A stretch of 64,000 nucleotides of DNA from Wurfbainia villosa (Eukaryota > Streptophyta > Magnoliopsida > Zingiberales > Zingiberaceae), in assembly GCA_025175895.1 (NCBI GenBank), contig CM046001.1, positions 48,483,719-48,547,718 of the forward strand. The letters run 5' to 3'. The stretch's first letter is position 1. Each line of letters begins with the position of its first letter. The notes below the pieces were generated by a model that was given only the letters and a program-made list of their open reading frames with translations, searched no databases and was not told the DNA's origin. The position numbers were made by a program, and so were the translations under genes. Below, piece after piece: positions 21,135 through 32,520 of the stretch.

Positions 21135-23327
21135 TGTTGGGTTTCCGGCACCGCGGCGTGTGTGTGTTCGATCACGTTTCGTAAACATGAACACAGCGGA
21201 AGCAATAAAAATAATAAATCTACATTTATTACAACACACACAACACACGCATGCATATTACAACAAGTGTAGACATAACCGTAAATTTAAATTTGCAATA
21301 AAAGGAAATTTATCTACGTTATACCTTTCGTATGACGTGTAGTGGGAACGACATCAACCGGAACGATCCTCGCTAGAATCGTCTCTATCCGTATCCACGC
21401 CGAGTTCCTTGGGATGACTTTGCTAAACCACGAGCTTCGTCTTCGTACGGGTTACTAGCCTCGTGTTGAAGACGACGTGATCGAGAGATGATCACGATCC
21501 GAATCCAAATTCGGATCCTAATACGAGTTCTCAAAACTCGCTTCTCCGGAGAGGTATTCATCAACCAATTGACGAATCCTTCGTCCTCCACCTCAGAGGA
21601 TTACCGGAGATCGAATCCCCGGTAAGTTAGCCGCTGTCGGAGCTCTAACCGTCGTCCAAATGACGCTCCGACGAGAGGAGAACAAGTTGTCCATAAAACT
21701 GGATAGCTTTGGTGGAGGAGATAGCGCCCGCCAAGGAAAGATAAAGCTCACCTTGATGCCAAACCTAAAGGAGATCACCGGAGGGTCGCCGGAGGATCAC
21801 CTGAAGCTTGGTCGCAGCAAGGAGCTGGGCGGCACAAGGGGTGGCGGCAAAGGAGGTTGGGCGGCAACTCCTCAATGGGGTGCTCCTTCCTAGGGTTTTT
21901 GGATTAGGGCTTAATTATCCCTTAAGCCCTCTTTTATAGAGAACTAATTCTCTTAATGGTTATTGGATCATAACCATTAGGCCCGTTAACCCGGTCCATT
22001 AAGAAAAGTTAAAATAAACCAAACCATGATGGTTTATTTTAAGTTAAAACGAACCGAACCAACTTTTGGTTCATTCGTTTAAAATAAACCAAACCCTTTG
22101 GTTTATTCTCCTCCATTGGATTAGAACCAAACCATTTTGGTCCATCCATTATGTCTTCATAAGACACGGCCCATCCACGCTTCCATTGCGACTGAAACGA
22201 TTTCATGCTCGCTTTATGTTTGGTCCAACCAAACTTAGTTTCTCTCAGTCTGAGAATCCCATTCTCAAGCTCGTTTTAAATCCTTTGGATTAGGCTCATT
22301 GTGCGTGTGACCAAATAGATTCTCGGTTTATGTTGGCCGTCTATAATTAATCATTAATTATAGAACGATCATGAGTGGTACCTAGTAGTACATCATGATC
22401 CCCAATTAACCGAAAAAATCAACGGTTGATCCAGAACTATTTCTGAAACCCTTCAGCAGCTCGAATGATTCGTGCCCCATTCCCTTCACTCATCTTATAC
22501 CCACTTGGTTCAGGACATGGTCTATAGTGTCAGTCCCCACTAGGCTGACTACGTCACACCTAGCCCAAGTATCATTTCCTCGTCCTACGGATTCTAGTTA
22601 CTGCACATGTATCGAAGAGTACCTTACTCTAAACATGTAATGCTTTGGCCAAAAACATTAGTAACAATTTGACGAGAGGCCATGGGTATACATCTCCTCG
22701 CAAGGAGTGGTGAATCCTTTGTAGGCTATTCAAACACCTTCGATCACTTCGACTTATACCCAATCATCCCGGGTCCACATCTCCTTAGAGATGTTTGCTT
22801 AAGATGTCAAAGCATAAGTCTTCATGATCAAGATGACTTGAATACCGCAAGTCAAAGGAACATCGCACTTAAGCTACAGTAAGAACTTCATTGACATATC
22901 TATATATGCAGAGAACCATATGAAGTCTTATGGTTGGTCACTCCAATGAACTAGTTACCATAACTAGCATCCACGATCAACTCCGGACATCACAATGTCT
23001 CCAGCCAGTGAGAATCAGCTGCTTGGATACACGAAGGAGTATACCTCGTGCTAGTCTCGACAGAATTGATGGTGTCCAAATCCATCAATTCATCGACTAG
23101 AGATAATTTCGATACATCACAATTACACATGTAGAGATACTCACTAGTTGTGATCCAATCACAAATTCTCTCATGCTGTGAATCGTATCGTGGACATTCA
23201 GTAAATGAGTTTAAGATCCAATAAAATACATAAAACATGTATACTCAAATAGTGAATCTTCATTTATTTTATAAATGGTTCATACATAAGGCGATTGCCT
23301 TAGGACATCTCTCATATATTACTAACA
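21135..23327 (-). repeat. Element C 3' LTR
   Basis: 2193 bp, TGTTGGGTTTCC to ATTACTAACA. TATA motif 21932-21939. Three adjacent AACCAAA-type hairpins at about 22010-22110. Contains a minus-strand (sense) U3 ORF at 23238-22990, described under findings. Confidence 0.93.
21932..21939 (-). promoter_or_regulatory. TATA box, C 3' LTR
   Basis: CTATAAAA on the minus strand. Confidence 0.5.
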
Positions 23328-23341
23328 GACTCCCACTTGGC
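23328..23341 (-). other. Element C polypurine tract
   Basis: GGCCAAGTGGGAGTC-type run on the minus strand, directly against the 3' LTR; the pol stop codon (TAG, 23344-23342) abuts it. Confidence 0.75.
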
Positions 23342-24862
23342 CTAATGCCAATCACTACGGTATCCAATACCATAAGCTCTAACATGACCCTCAAACTTAC
23401 TTTGAGGTAATGCCTTAGTCAAAGGATCCGCTAAGTTCCTTTCAGTGGGAATTTTCTCGATTTGTATTTCGTTCCTACTGATGATCTCTCTGATAAGATG
23501 ATAGCGGCGAAGCACATGTTTGGATCATTGATGAGACCACATCAAGTTCAGAGATGAACTTCTTGATCCAAACCGCTTCCTTTGTTGCTTCCAAAGCTGC
23601 AATGTATTCTGCCTTAGTGGCAGAATCCGCTATAGTGTAAAGCTTGGAACCCTTCCAACTTATTGCGCCTCTATTCCAGGTGAATATATACCGAGACTAA
23701 GACATGGAATCATCCTTATCTGTCTGGATCTGGCATCCGTATACCCACGTATCACCATGTACCCTTCTCCATATATTAGGAACACATCCTTAGTTCTTCT
23801 TAAGTACTTAAGGATTGTCTTGACAGCCACCCAATGATCCATTCCTGGATCAGACTGGTATCTGCTCGTGACACTCAGAGCATACGATACATCGGGCCTC
23901 GTACATAACATAGCCTACATGATAGATCCTATTGCGGATGCATAGGGAATCTTACTCATGCAAATCCTCTCGTCTTCTGTGCGCGGACACATAGACTTCG
24001 AAAGGTGTACCCCATGCCTGATGGGTAGGAAACCTTTCTTGGATTTCGACATGCTAAACCTCTTTAGCACTCGGTCTATATATGTAGACTGCGAAAGACC
24101 AAGCAACCGTTTTGATCTATCTCTATAGATCTTAATCCTGAGGATGTAGGTTGCTTCTCCCAGGTCTTTCATGGAGAATGTCTTGGATAACCAAACCTTA
24201 ACTGACTGTAAGATTGAAACATCGTTTCCTATAAGTAATATGTCATCAACATATAATACTAGGAACACGACTGCACTCCCACTAACCTTCTTGTACACAC
24301 AAGGTTCGTTTGGATTTTATGAGAAATCAAACCTTTTGATTGTCTCATCAAAACGGATATTCTAGCTCCTGGATGCTTGCTTCAATCCATAAATGGACCG
24401 TCGCAATTTGCATACCTTGGTTTTATCAACCGATGTGAAACCCTCAGGCTGTATCATATACACGTCCTCGAGTAGGTTTCCATTAAGGAAAGTTGTTTTC
24501 ACATCCATCTACCATATCTCATAATCATAATGAGCCGCTATGGCCAGGAGCATCCGAATGGATTTAAGCATAGCTACAGGCGAATAAGTTTCGTCATAAT
24601 CAATGCCTTGTTTTTGACGATATCCTTTCGCCACCAATCTAGCCTTATAGGTAATCACATTACCATCCACGTCGATTTTCTTCTTGAAAACCCACTTGCA
24701 CCCTATAGGCTTTATGCCTTCAGGTGGGTCAACCAAGTTCCAAACTTGGTTTTCATACATGGAATCCATTTCCAACTTCATGGCACCAAGCCACTTATCC
24801 CTTTCTGAACTTGTCAGCACTTCTTCATAACTGGTAGGCTCCTCATCATCAATGAGTAACAC
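23342..24862 (-). pseudogene. pol: Element C pol: reverse transcriptase and RNase H
   Basis: RT starts near 24862 (EEPTSYEEVL, GCKWVFKKKIDVDG, ARLVAKGYRQKQGIDY) and keeps one frame through MDVKTTFLNGN, the catalytic LYVDDILLIGND (about 24260-24225) and LGEATYILRIKIYRDRSKR to the IPYASAIGSIM block. Stops replace the Trp before MDVK (24509-24511) and other codons. RNase H follows (23911-23342). Compared with element E it lacks about 75 bp around 23538-23553, which removes the YCDNNGAIA active-site block. Confidence 0.9.
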
Positions 24863-24868
24863 GTCGTT

Positions 24869-26197
24869 CTATTCACTTATGAGAAATCCATATCTCTCGG
24901 GAATATTGCGTGTTCTACCAGATCTACGAAGATGTGGTGTTACAATAGGTCCAGCCGATTGCTCATCACTATGAGTTGTCGGTTGTTGTGCTTCACCAGG
25001 TATCTCATCAATGTCTATTTGAGTCTCTCGAGCCTCCTCAAGCTCGATGACACTCCCACTGTTTTCTTGCAAGAGAAACTCTTTCTCTAGAAACACAGCA
25101 TGCCTTGAAACAAACACCTTTTGTTCCACAGGATGATAGAATTGGTAACCCCTTGTTTCCTTAGGGTATCCAACAAATAGACATTTATAAGACTTAGCAT
25201 CCAATTTGTCTGATACAGTCCGCTTCACATAAGCAGGACAACCCCATATCTTCAAGTAAGATACATGAGGTTTCTTACCATTCCATATCTCATATGGAGT
25301 AGTTGAGACTACCTTGGTAGGCATTCTGTTTAACAAGTAAACAGCTGTCTGAAGTGCATAACCCCAAAAGGACTTGGGAAGAGTCGCATGATTCATCATT
25401 GACCTGGCCATGTCCAACAAGGTCCGGTTACGCCTCTCAGATACACCATTATGCTGTGGTGTATATGGCGGAGTCCATTGAGACAATATGTCATTGTCTC
25501 TTAGATAATCAAGAAACTCTTGACTTAAGTATCCACCACCTCGATCTGATCGAAGTATTTTAATACTCTTGTCATGTTGTTTGTCTACTTCATTTCTGAA
25601 TTCTTTGAACCTTTTAATGGCTTCAGACTTGTGTTTCATCAAGAACACATACCCAAACCGTGAGTCATCATCGGTGAAGGTAATGAAGTAGCTATAGCCT
25701 CCTAAAGCTTGAGTTGACATAGGTCCACATACATCAGTATGTATTAGACCTAGTAACTCTCCCACTCGTTCACCTTTTCTAGTAAAAGGTAACTTAGTCA
25801 TCTTGCCTTTTAAGCATGATTCGCATGTATCGTATGAATCCAATTCAAACGATTCCAGAATTCCACATCGGTGTAATTCGGACATGCGTTTCTTGCTTAC
25901 ATGGCCAAGACGACAATACCACATGTAGGAGTCTAATTGATTATATTTTCGAGCACGCTTGTTGCTCGGTTCGATATTGAAAACATCACTGGATACGTCC
26001 AACGTATAAACACCATTGCTTAAAGTTCCAGTCCCATAAAGAACTCCATTCAAAGTTATGTAACAACAATTGTTACTAATAGTCAAATGGTACCAATTTC
26101 TATTTAAACAAGAAATAGAAATGATGTTCTTTATCAACGAAGGAACATAAAAGCAATTGTCCAGTTCTAATATAAGTCCTACAGGGAGTTCCAACAA
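24869..26197 (-). pseudogene. pol: Element C pol: integrase (longest open frame)
   Basis: A 442-codon open stretch. It holds the flap end of protease (SLIKNIISISCLN), the GAG-pre-integrase finger (WYCRLGHVSKKRM...CESCLKGK), and the integrase core with all three acidic residues visible (HTDVCGPM, FTDDDSRFGYVF, NGVSERRNRT). Then come the KPHVSYLKIWGCPAYV and LFVGYPKETRGYQFY blocks and an acidic linker toward RT. A TGA at 24869-24871 ends it; RT continues in the same frame. This is the best preserved single domain in the window. Confidence 0.92.
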
Positions 26198-26436
26198 ATA
26201 CGTTCCGATGGCGAGTGCAGCAACCGTTGCTCCATTCCCAACACGTAAATTTGACTCTCCCTTGATGAGTCTTCATGTATGTCATTACATATATGTGAGC
26301 CACACCCAGTATCAAATACCCAAGTGTCTGAGGAAATAGAATGACAATCAATAAAGAAGATTTCTGAAGAAGATGGGGCATCCGATGCCTTATCCTTCTT
26401 CACGGACTCAAGATAAATCTTGCACTTTCTTCGCAA
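26179..26436 (-). pseudogene. pol: Element C protease
   Basis: TWVFDTGCGSHICNDIHED keeps the Asp-Thr-Gly catalytic triplet. A frameshift soon after leaves the rest in other frames (26381-26100). Confidence 0.8.
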
Positions 26437-27017
26437 ATGGCCCTACTTGCCATAATGATGGCAAGTGCCCTTTTGAGCTGGTTCTGCCTTTTTAGCCTTT
26501 TTCTTCTTCCCCTTCTATTGTTCCTTTGACTCCCTCTTAGAACCTTTCTTCGAGGAATCAACTAACAACACCGTCCCCTGCTCATGCTTCTCAGAAGGCT
26601 CCACAGTCTTCAGCATGTTGAGCAGTACCACAGATGAACCTTCTTGCATCTCAGAGGTGAAGAGGAGCTTGGAGACTTCGAACCTTTCGAATCTCACTTG
26701 CTTATCAAACAACTCATAAAGATGAAGGACTACGATATGAGCATCCATATGCTCATGCTGCTTTCGTAGCTTGGGTTCCATCGCGGCTAGCATGATGCAA
26801 CTTGTCAGTTCAGAATCAGTCACATGTTTCTGATAGACCAACAATTGGTCCGGAGTTGCATCGTCACTAGGATGGGCGGGAAGAGGCGCTTCGAGGACAT
26901 ACGCAAGCTTTTCACCTTGAGAACAATTCTCAAGATTCTAAGCCAGTCCAAGAAGTTCGGCCCAGTTAATTTATTCGAATCCAAAATGGAACGCAAATTA
27001 AAAGACAACATGATCAA
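26437..27017 (-). pseudogene. gag: Element C gag, internally deleted
   Basis: Starts near 27017 or 27011 (LSFNLRSILDSNKLTGPNFLDW, the Angela/TAR Gag start). A frameshift follows and 26844-26515 continues with HVTDSELTSCIMLAAMEPKL to a Lys-rich tail. Relative to element E about 55 codons are missing between GSSVV and LLNMLK, which removes the middle of the Gag domain. The zinc knuckle (about 26478-26425) has a stop inside it and Tyr in place of its second Cys. Confidence 0.85.
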
Positions 27018-27185
27018 TTTTAGAAATACAAAATGAGCATATATGAGAAAGATGATTTTTAAAATGCATCAATATACATTTATAAATCCCATTCATTTTT
27101 AGAATTTCAAAAACCCCAAAATCACTTCGGGAGATCGTAGGTCCATCTCCGAATGGGCTAATATCCATAATAGATATGAATAACC

Positions 27186-27597
27186 TTGGAGAGAGTCCAA
27201 CAAGCCATTCATATCTACGACGGTAGGTATCAACTATACCGATTGCATATCACGTATATGCAACTATCACAATGTGCTATCAACTAATTGAATGTTCACA
27301 CATACATCGGGTTGTTAACACATAAACAAGTATGCATCATATACATAGCACCCAACTTCACCTCCCTTTACATCGACCTTGGAGAGAGTCCAACAAGCCG
27401 ATGCTCCAGGTTAAAGCCAACCCATTAATCAAAAAATAGTTTTAATATGGTTAGAGCGCATTCAACCAATTAGCCCAGCTTGGAGAGAGTCCAACAACCA
27501 AAGCTAACGATTGACCTCTGACTCTTACCATATTAGTATTAAACTATTCCATGATTTGAACATGTTCGGGTTCGAGCCGGGCTTGGAGAGAGTCCAA
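27186..27597 (-). repeat. Four-copy hairpin array in C leader
   Basis: TTGGAGAGAGTCCAA at 27186-27200, 27379-27393, 27480-27494 and 27583-27597, each usually followed by CAA. Five-base arms TTGGA/TCCAA enclose GAGAG. Start-to-start spacing is 193, 101 and 103 bases, exactly as in element E. Confidence 0.9.
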
Positions 27598-27835
27598 CAA
27601 CCCAAACAAGAAACGGAACTCTGGTTCTAACCATATTAATGGAAGGTGTAGGCTTTAATATTGAGTTAGGGTTTTTATGTCTCATCCTTTTTGCATGCAA
27701 ATAACTATTATCTACATGGCATGACATACATGACATACATCTACATGTCACGACACGCATGGCATAATGATATGCATCTAATGCAATTACATGACATACA
27801 ATTATGTCATGTACATAATTTCCTTATTTGTCATA

Positions 27836-28100
27836 ACTATTTATGGAAATAAAATATGTTTAAGATTTGATTCTCCAAATCAAATCATGATTAAATTATG
27901 AAACAAATTTTCAAATCTAATCACATATTTTACTTATGGAAATAGTTGATTAAGGAAAGTCAATTTAGGAAACCAATTTCCTAAATCATCAAAACTACTT
28001 TTGGAAATAAAATATTTTAAGATTTGTTTCCCAAATCAAATCATGATTAAATTATAAAACAAATTTCCAGAATCTAATCAAATATTTTATTTATGGAAAA
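27836..28100. repeat. AT-rich direct duplication in C leader
   Basis: Units 27836-27993 and 27994-28100 share GGAAATAAAATAT, AAATCAAATCATGATTAAAT and AATCTAATCA...ATATTTTA blocks. A perfect hairpin TTTAGGAAA-CCAA-TTTCCTAAA lies near 27965-27986. The counterpart in E is 49790-50060. Confidence 0.75.
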
Positions 28101-28281
28101 TATCAATTTCCATAAATACTTCCAACTTTCCAAAAGTGGAAGATTTCCATAAATACTTCTAGACTTTCCAAAATTTAAAAATTTCCATAAATATTTCTAA
28201 ATTTTCAAAATTAGAAAATTTCCATAAATAACATTATGACTATCACAAAACCATTTTACGATTATGTCGAAACACAACCTG

Positions 28282-28294
28282 GGCTCTGATACCA
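28282..28294 (-). other. Element C primer binding site
   Basis: GGCTCTGATACCA, complement of the initiator Met-tRNA site, one base from the LTR. Confidence 0.9.
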
Positions 28295-28295
28295 C

Positions 28296-30510
28296 TTTTG
28301 GGTTTCCGGCACTGCGGCGTGTGTGTGTTCGATCACGTTTCGTAAACATGAACACAGCGGAAGCAATAAAAATAATAAATCTACATTTATTACAACACAC
28401 ACAACACACGCATGCATATTACAACAAGTGTAGACATAACCGTAAATTTAAATTTGCAATAAAAGAAAATTTATCTACGTTATACCTTTCGTTTGACGTG
28501 TAGTGGGAACGACATCAACCGGAACGATCCTCGCTAGAATCGTCTCTATCCCTATCCACGCCGAGTTCCTCGGGATGACTTCGCTATGCCACGAGCTTCA
28601 TCTTCGTACGGGTTACTAGCCTCGTGTTGAAGACGACGTGATCGAGAGATGATCACGATCCGAATCCAAATTCGGATCCTAATACGAGTTCTCAAAACTC
28701 GCTTCTCCGGAGAGGTATTCGTCAACCAATTGACGAATCCTTCGTCCTCCACCTCAGAGGATTACCGGAGATCGAATCCCTGATAAGTTATCCGCTGTCA
28801 GAGCTCTAACCATTTTCCAGACGACGCTCCGACGAGAGGAGAACAAGCTGTCCAGAAAACTGGACAACTTTGGTGGAGGAGATAGGCGCCGGCCAACTAA
28901 GGAAAGATAAAGCTCACCTTGATGCCAAACCTAAAGGAGATCACCGGAGGGTCACCGGAGGATCTCCGGCTGAAGCTTGGTCACCGGCAAGGAGCTGGAC
29001 GGCGGCACAAGGGGCTGGGCGGCAAAGGAGGTTGGGCGGCAACTCCCTCAATGGGGTAGGCGGCAACTCCTTGCTAGGGTTTTTGGATTAGGGCTTAATT
29101 ATTCCTTAAGCCCTCTTTTATAGAGAACTAATTCTCTTAATGGTTATTGGATCATAACCATTAGGCCCATTAACCCGCTCCATTAAGATAAGTTAAAATA
29201 AACCAAACCATGATGGTTTATTTTAAATTAAAACGAACCGAACCAACTTTTGGTTCATTCGTTTAAAATAAACCAAACCCTTTGGTTTATTCTCCTCCAT
29301 TGAATTAGAACCAAACCATTTTGGTCCATCCATTATGTCTTCATAAGACATGGCCCATCCATGCTTCCATTGCGACTGAAATGATTTCATGCTCGCTTTA
29401 TGTTTGGTCCAACCAAACTTAGTTTCTCTCGGTCTGAGAATCCCATTCTCAAGCTCGTTTTAAATCCTTTGGATTACGCTCGTTGTGCGTGTGACCAAAA
29501 AGGTTATCGGTTTATGTTGGCCGTCTATAATTAACCATTAATTATAGAACGATCATGAGTGGCACCTAGTAGTACATCATGATCCCCAATTAACCGAAAA
29601 GATCAACGGTTGATCCAGAACTATTTCTGAAACCCTTCAGCAGCGCGAATGATTCGTGCCCCATTCCCTTCACTCATCTTATACCCACTTTGTTCAGGAC
29701 ATGTCTATAGTGTCAATCCCCACTAGGCTGACTACGTCACGCCTAGCCCAAGTATCATTTCCTCGTCCTACGGATTCTAGTTACTGCACATGTATCGAAG
29801 AGTACCTTACTCTAAACATGTAATGCTTTGGCCAAAGACTTTAGTTACAATCCGACGAGAGGCCACGGGTATACATCTCCTCGCAAGGAGTGGTGAATCC
29901 TTTATAGGCTATTCAAACACCTTCGATCACTTCGACTTATACCCAATCATCCCGGGTCCAAATCTCCTTAGAGATGTTTGCTTAAGATGTCAAAGCATAA
30001 GTCTTCATGATCAAGATGACTTGAATACCGCAAGTCAAAGGAACATCGCACTTAAGCTACAGTAAGAACTTCATTGACATATCTATATATGCAGAGAACC
30101 ATATGAAGTCTTACGGCTGGTCACTCCAATGAACTAGTTACCATAACTAGCATCCACGATCAACTCCGAACATCACAATGTCTCCAGCCAGTGAGAATCA
30201 GCTGCTTGGATACACCAAGGAGTATACCTCGTGCTAGTCTCGACAGAATTGATGGTGTCCAAATCCATCAATTCATCGACTAGGGATAATTTCGATACAT
30301 CACAATTACACATGTAGAGATACTCACTAGTTGTGATCCAATCACAAATTCTCTCATGCTGTGAATCATATCGTGGACATTCAGTAAATGAGTTTAAGAT
30401 CCAATAAAATACATAAAACATGTATACTCAAATAGTGAATCTTCATTTATCATATAAATGGTTCATACATAAGGCGATTGCCTTAGGACATCTCTCATAT
30501 ATTACTAACA
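28296..30510 (-). repeat. Element C 5' LTR
   Basis: 2215 bp, TTTTGGGTTTCC (first bases mutated) to ATTACTAACA. TATA at 29116-29123. It is shared: to its right is another 3' internal fragment of the same family. Confidence 0.93.
29116..29123 (-). promoter_or_regulatory. TATA box, C 5' LTR
   Basis: CTATAAAA on the minus strand; this LTR would drive element C. Confidence 0.55.
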
Positions 30511-30985
30511 GACTCCCACTTGGCCTAATGCCAATCGCTACGGTATCCAATACCATAAGCTCTAACATGACCCTCAAACTTACTTTGAGGTAATGCCTTA
30601 GTCAAAGGATCCGCTAAGTTCCTTTCATTGGGAATTTTCTCGATTTGTATTTCGTTCCTACTGATGATCTCTCTGATAAGATGATAGCGGCGAAGCACAT
30701 GTTTGGATCATTGATGAGACCACATCAAGTTCAGAGATGAACTTCTTGATCCAAACCACTTCCTTTGCTGCTTCCAAAGCTGCAATGTATTCTGCCTTAG
30801 TGGTAGAATCTGTTATAGTGTCAAGCTTGGAACCTTTCCAACTTATTGGGCCTCCATTCCAGGTGAATACATACCCAGACTAAGACATGGATTCATCCTT
30901 GTCTGTCTAGATATGGAATCCGTATACCCACGTATCACCATGTACCCTTCTCCATATATTAGGAACACATCCTTTGATCCATTCC
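30511..30985 (-). pseudogene. pol: Extra 3' internal fragment of a C-type element
   Basis: Begins with the same PPT (GACTCCCACTTGGCC) and pol stop as 23328-23344 and continues through RNase H coding sequence. It carries the same roughly 75-bp RNase H deletion as element C (compare 30715-30745 with 23530-23560). It has its own further deletion near 30975 and then ends where gypsy sequence resumes. It and C share the LTR 28296-30510, a tandem arrangement LTR-internal-LTR-part internal. Confidence 0.88.
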
Positions 30986-31098
30986 CTGACTACTAGAAAT
31001 AATCTTCTTTTCTCTAAGACTCTCTCGGTGAAAGATCCAGTGATCCATAAGGAGGGGGAGTGACATCTTGGCAGTCCAAAGAAGTAAGCACAATCAAA
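30986..31098 (+). repeat. Right end of Tat gypsy 5' LTR (probable)
   Basis: Follows the C-type fragment and runs up to the PBS-like site. CACAATCAAATTGGC at its end fits the CAAATTGGC junction seen in Tat elements. Confidence 0.45.
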
Positions 31099-31116
31099 TT
31101 GGCATCTTCTATAGGA
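31099..31116 (+). other. Degenerate gypsy primer binding site
   Basis: TTGGCATCTTCTATAGGA, then AACTGCACAAAAAGTCATT, resembles the TTGGCGCCGTCTGTGGGGA plus leader of plant Tat elements with several substitutions. Confidence 0.45.
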
Positions 31117-31138
31117 AACTGCACAAAAAGTCATTATT

Positions 31139-32298
31139 GTGAATACTAGGAGAACGTTGAAGGAGCTAGCGGAAGGGGAGAAGTCCGTCTCCAGTACTTC
31201 CAAAGGGGGTACCAGCAAAAGGTGTCAAGAGCCCTTATATAAAGATCTGATACAAATTATGGCTGAGATGATGGATCAGATGTCACAAAGGGCCACCCCA
31301 AAGAGGGTTAAAGAAGATGATAGTTTGGATAGTGATTCTAAGGAAGAAGGGAGTAAGATTTCTCGATTGAAGAAAGGTTCTTCTTGTGCACACAAGAAAG
31401 TGAAGGGGAAAGAAAAATGTGTTGCTCCTCTGGAGAATTCACCACTCTAAGAGGAAGTGCTTACTTTCGGTATTATGGTAAAAATAGAAGAGGAAAATCT
31501 TTTTGTTGAGAATATCTTGAATGATGAACTACCTCGACATTTTCGGCTGCCTCAAATATCTGAATATGCTGGTTCTTCCGATCTTAAAGATCATTTAAGA
31601 AGATTTGAAAATGCTGCAATGTTATATCGTTATACTGATGGGGTTAAATGTCGAGTATTCCTTACTACCTTAGTAGGACCGGCACAATAATGGTTTAGTG
31701 ATTTGAAGCCACAGAGTATTACATTCTTTAAGGAAAGGATTTCTCCATGTTATTTTTAAGGCATTTCTCTAGTTCTAAAAAATATTTGCCTGAACCCCTA
31801 AGTCTTTTTGATATTAAGAAAAGAGAACCAGAAAGTTTGCGATAATATGTGCATAGATTTACACAATACACTCGAGAAATTCCCTCTATGGAGCCCGATA
31901 TGATGGTGGGTGCTTTCACTCAAGGGCTCAGAGAGGGGGATTTCTTTAAGTCCTTGGCTAAGAGGCCTCCTACAAGCTTTGAGGATCTATTATCCCAGGC
32001 CAAAAAGATTATTAACTTGGAGGATGCTCAGAAGTCTCGGCAAACTTCTCAGGATTTCAGAGTAATAGAGAGACCTAAGAGAAGGATTGAATGGGTGAGA
32101 CATGTTCAACCTTTAGAGGATAGATCTCTGTGCACTCTGCCATTGCAGTTTTCTAAGGAAAGAGCCATGAATATTTGTATAGAGCAGCGGTTGTTGAGGA
32201 GACCTTTTGGAGCTCATAGAGGGTCTAGGAGATTACCAGCTCCTACTTTTTGCACTTTTTATCAAGAATATGGGCATAATACTCAAAATTGTCAGTAG
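31139..32298 (+). pseudogene. gag: Tat gypsy gag
   Basis: Three fragments: 31139-31450 (basic, Met-rich N-terminus), 31457-31690 (LPQISEYAGSSDLKDHLRRF, then CRVFLTTLVGPAQ) and 31849-32298 (EPDMMVGAFTQGLREGDFF, then FEDLLSQAKKII). These are the blocks of the Ty3/gypsy retrotransposon gag domain in its Tat form. The end has a zinc-knuckle-like FCTFYQEYGHNTQNC with Tyr at one ligand position. Stops at 31448 and 31688 and a frameshift near 31730-31850 break it. Confidence 0.85.
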
Positions 32299-32520
32299 TT
32301 AGATTTTTAGCTGCAAAGAATTATGGGAGCTCATCCTCATGTTCGAAATTTGGTTATGAATCCGACTCCTTATCAGCGGGGGTTTGGAAGAAGAAACTAC
32401 GGCAGAGAAAATGCGGAAAGGCTTCTTATAAATCGTCCTGTATAGACTGCTCAGATAAGGGAATTAATCCCTGATCAGGTAGTACCTGCCAATTAATCCC
32501 CTATTAGAGGCTCCATTAAC

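Larger units (their letters stand above)
27018..28281 (-). other. Element C leader
   Basis: About 1.26 kb untranslated. It contains four copies of a hairpin (27186-27597), a CATG-rich stretch (27715-27820) and an AT-rich duplication (27836-28100). The layout is the same as in element E (48954-50230). Confidence 0.8.
21135..30510 (-). mobile_element. Element C: Angela/TAR-like Copia retrotransposon
   Basis: Both LTRs (21135-23327 and 28296-30510), PBS (28282-28294), leader, gag and pol are present on the minus strand. The interior has two deletions relative to sister element E: about 165 bp in gag and about 75 bp in RNase H. After its 5' LTR the sequence runs straight into another copy of the 3' internal end (30511-30985) instead of host DNA, so no target duplication can be matched; the left flank is GTTTC. 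It sits inside the LTR of the Tat gypsy element. Confidence 0.92.

Noticed and set aside
20838..21272. Plus-strand ORFs of 63 and 78 codons as host genes
   Set aside because: Span gypsy LTR and element C LTR sequence, no recognisable protein, the second crosses an insertion boundary.
27186..27597. Regularly repeated 15-mers read as a CRISPR array
   Set aside because: Spacing is 193/101/103, units are short hairpins, host is a plant, and no cas genes are present.
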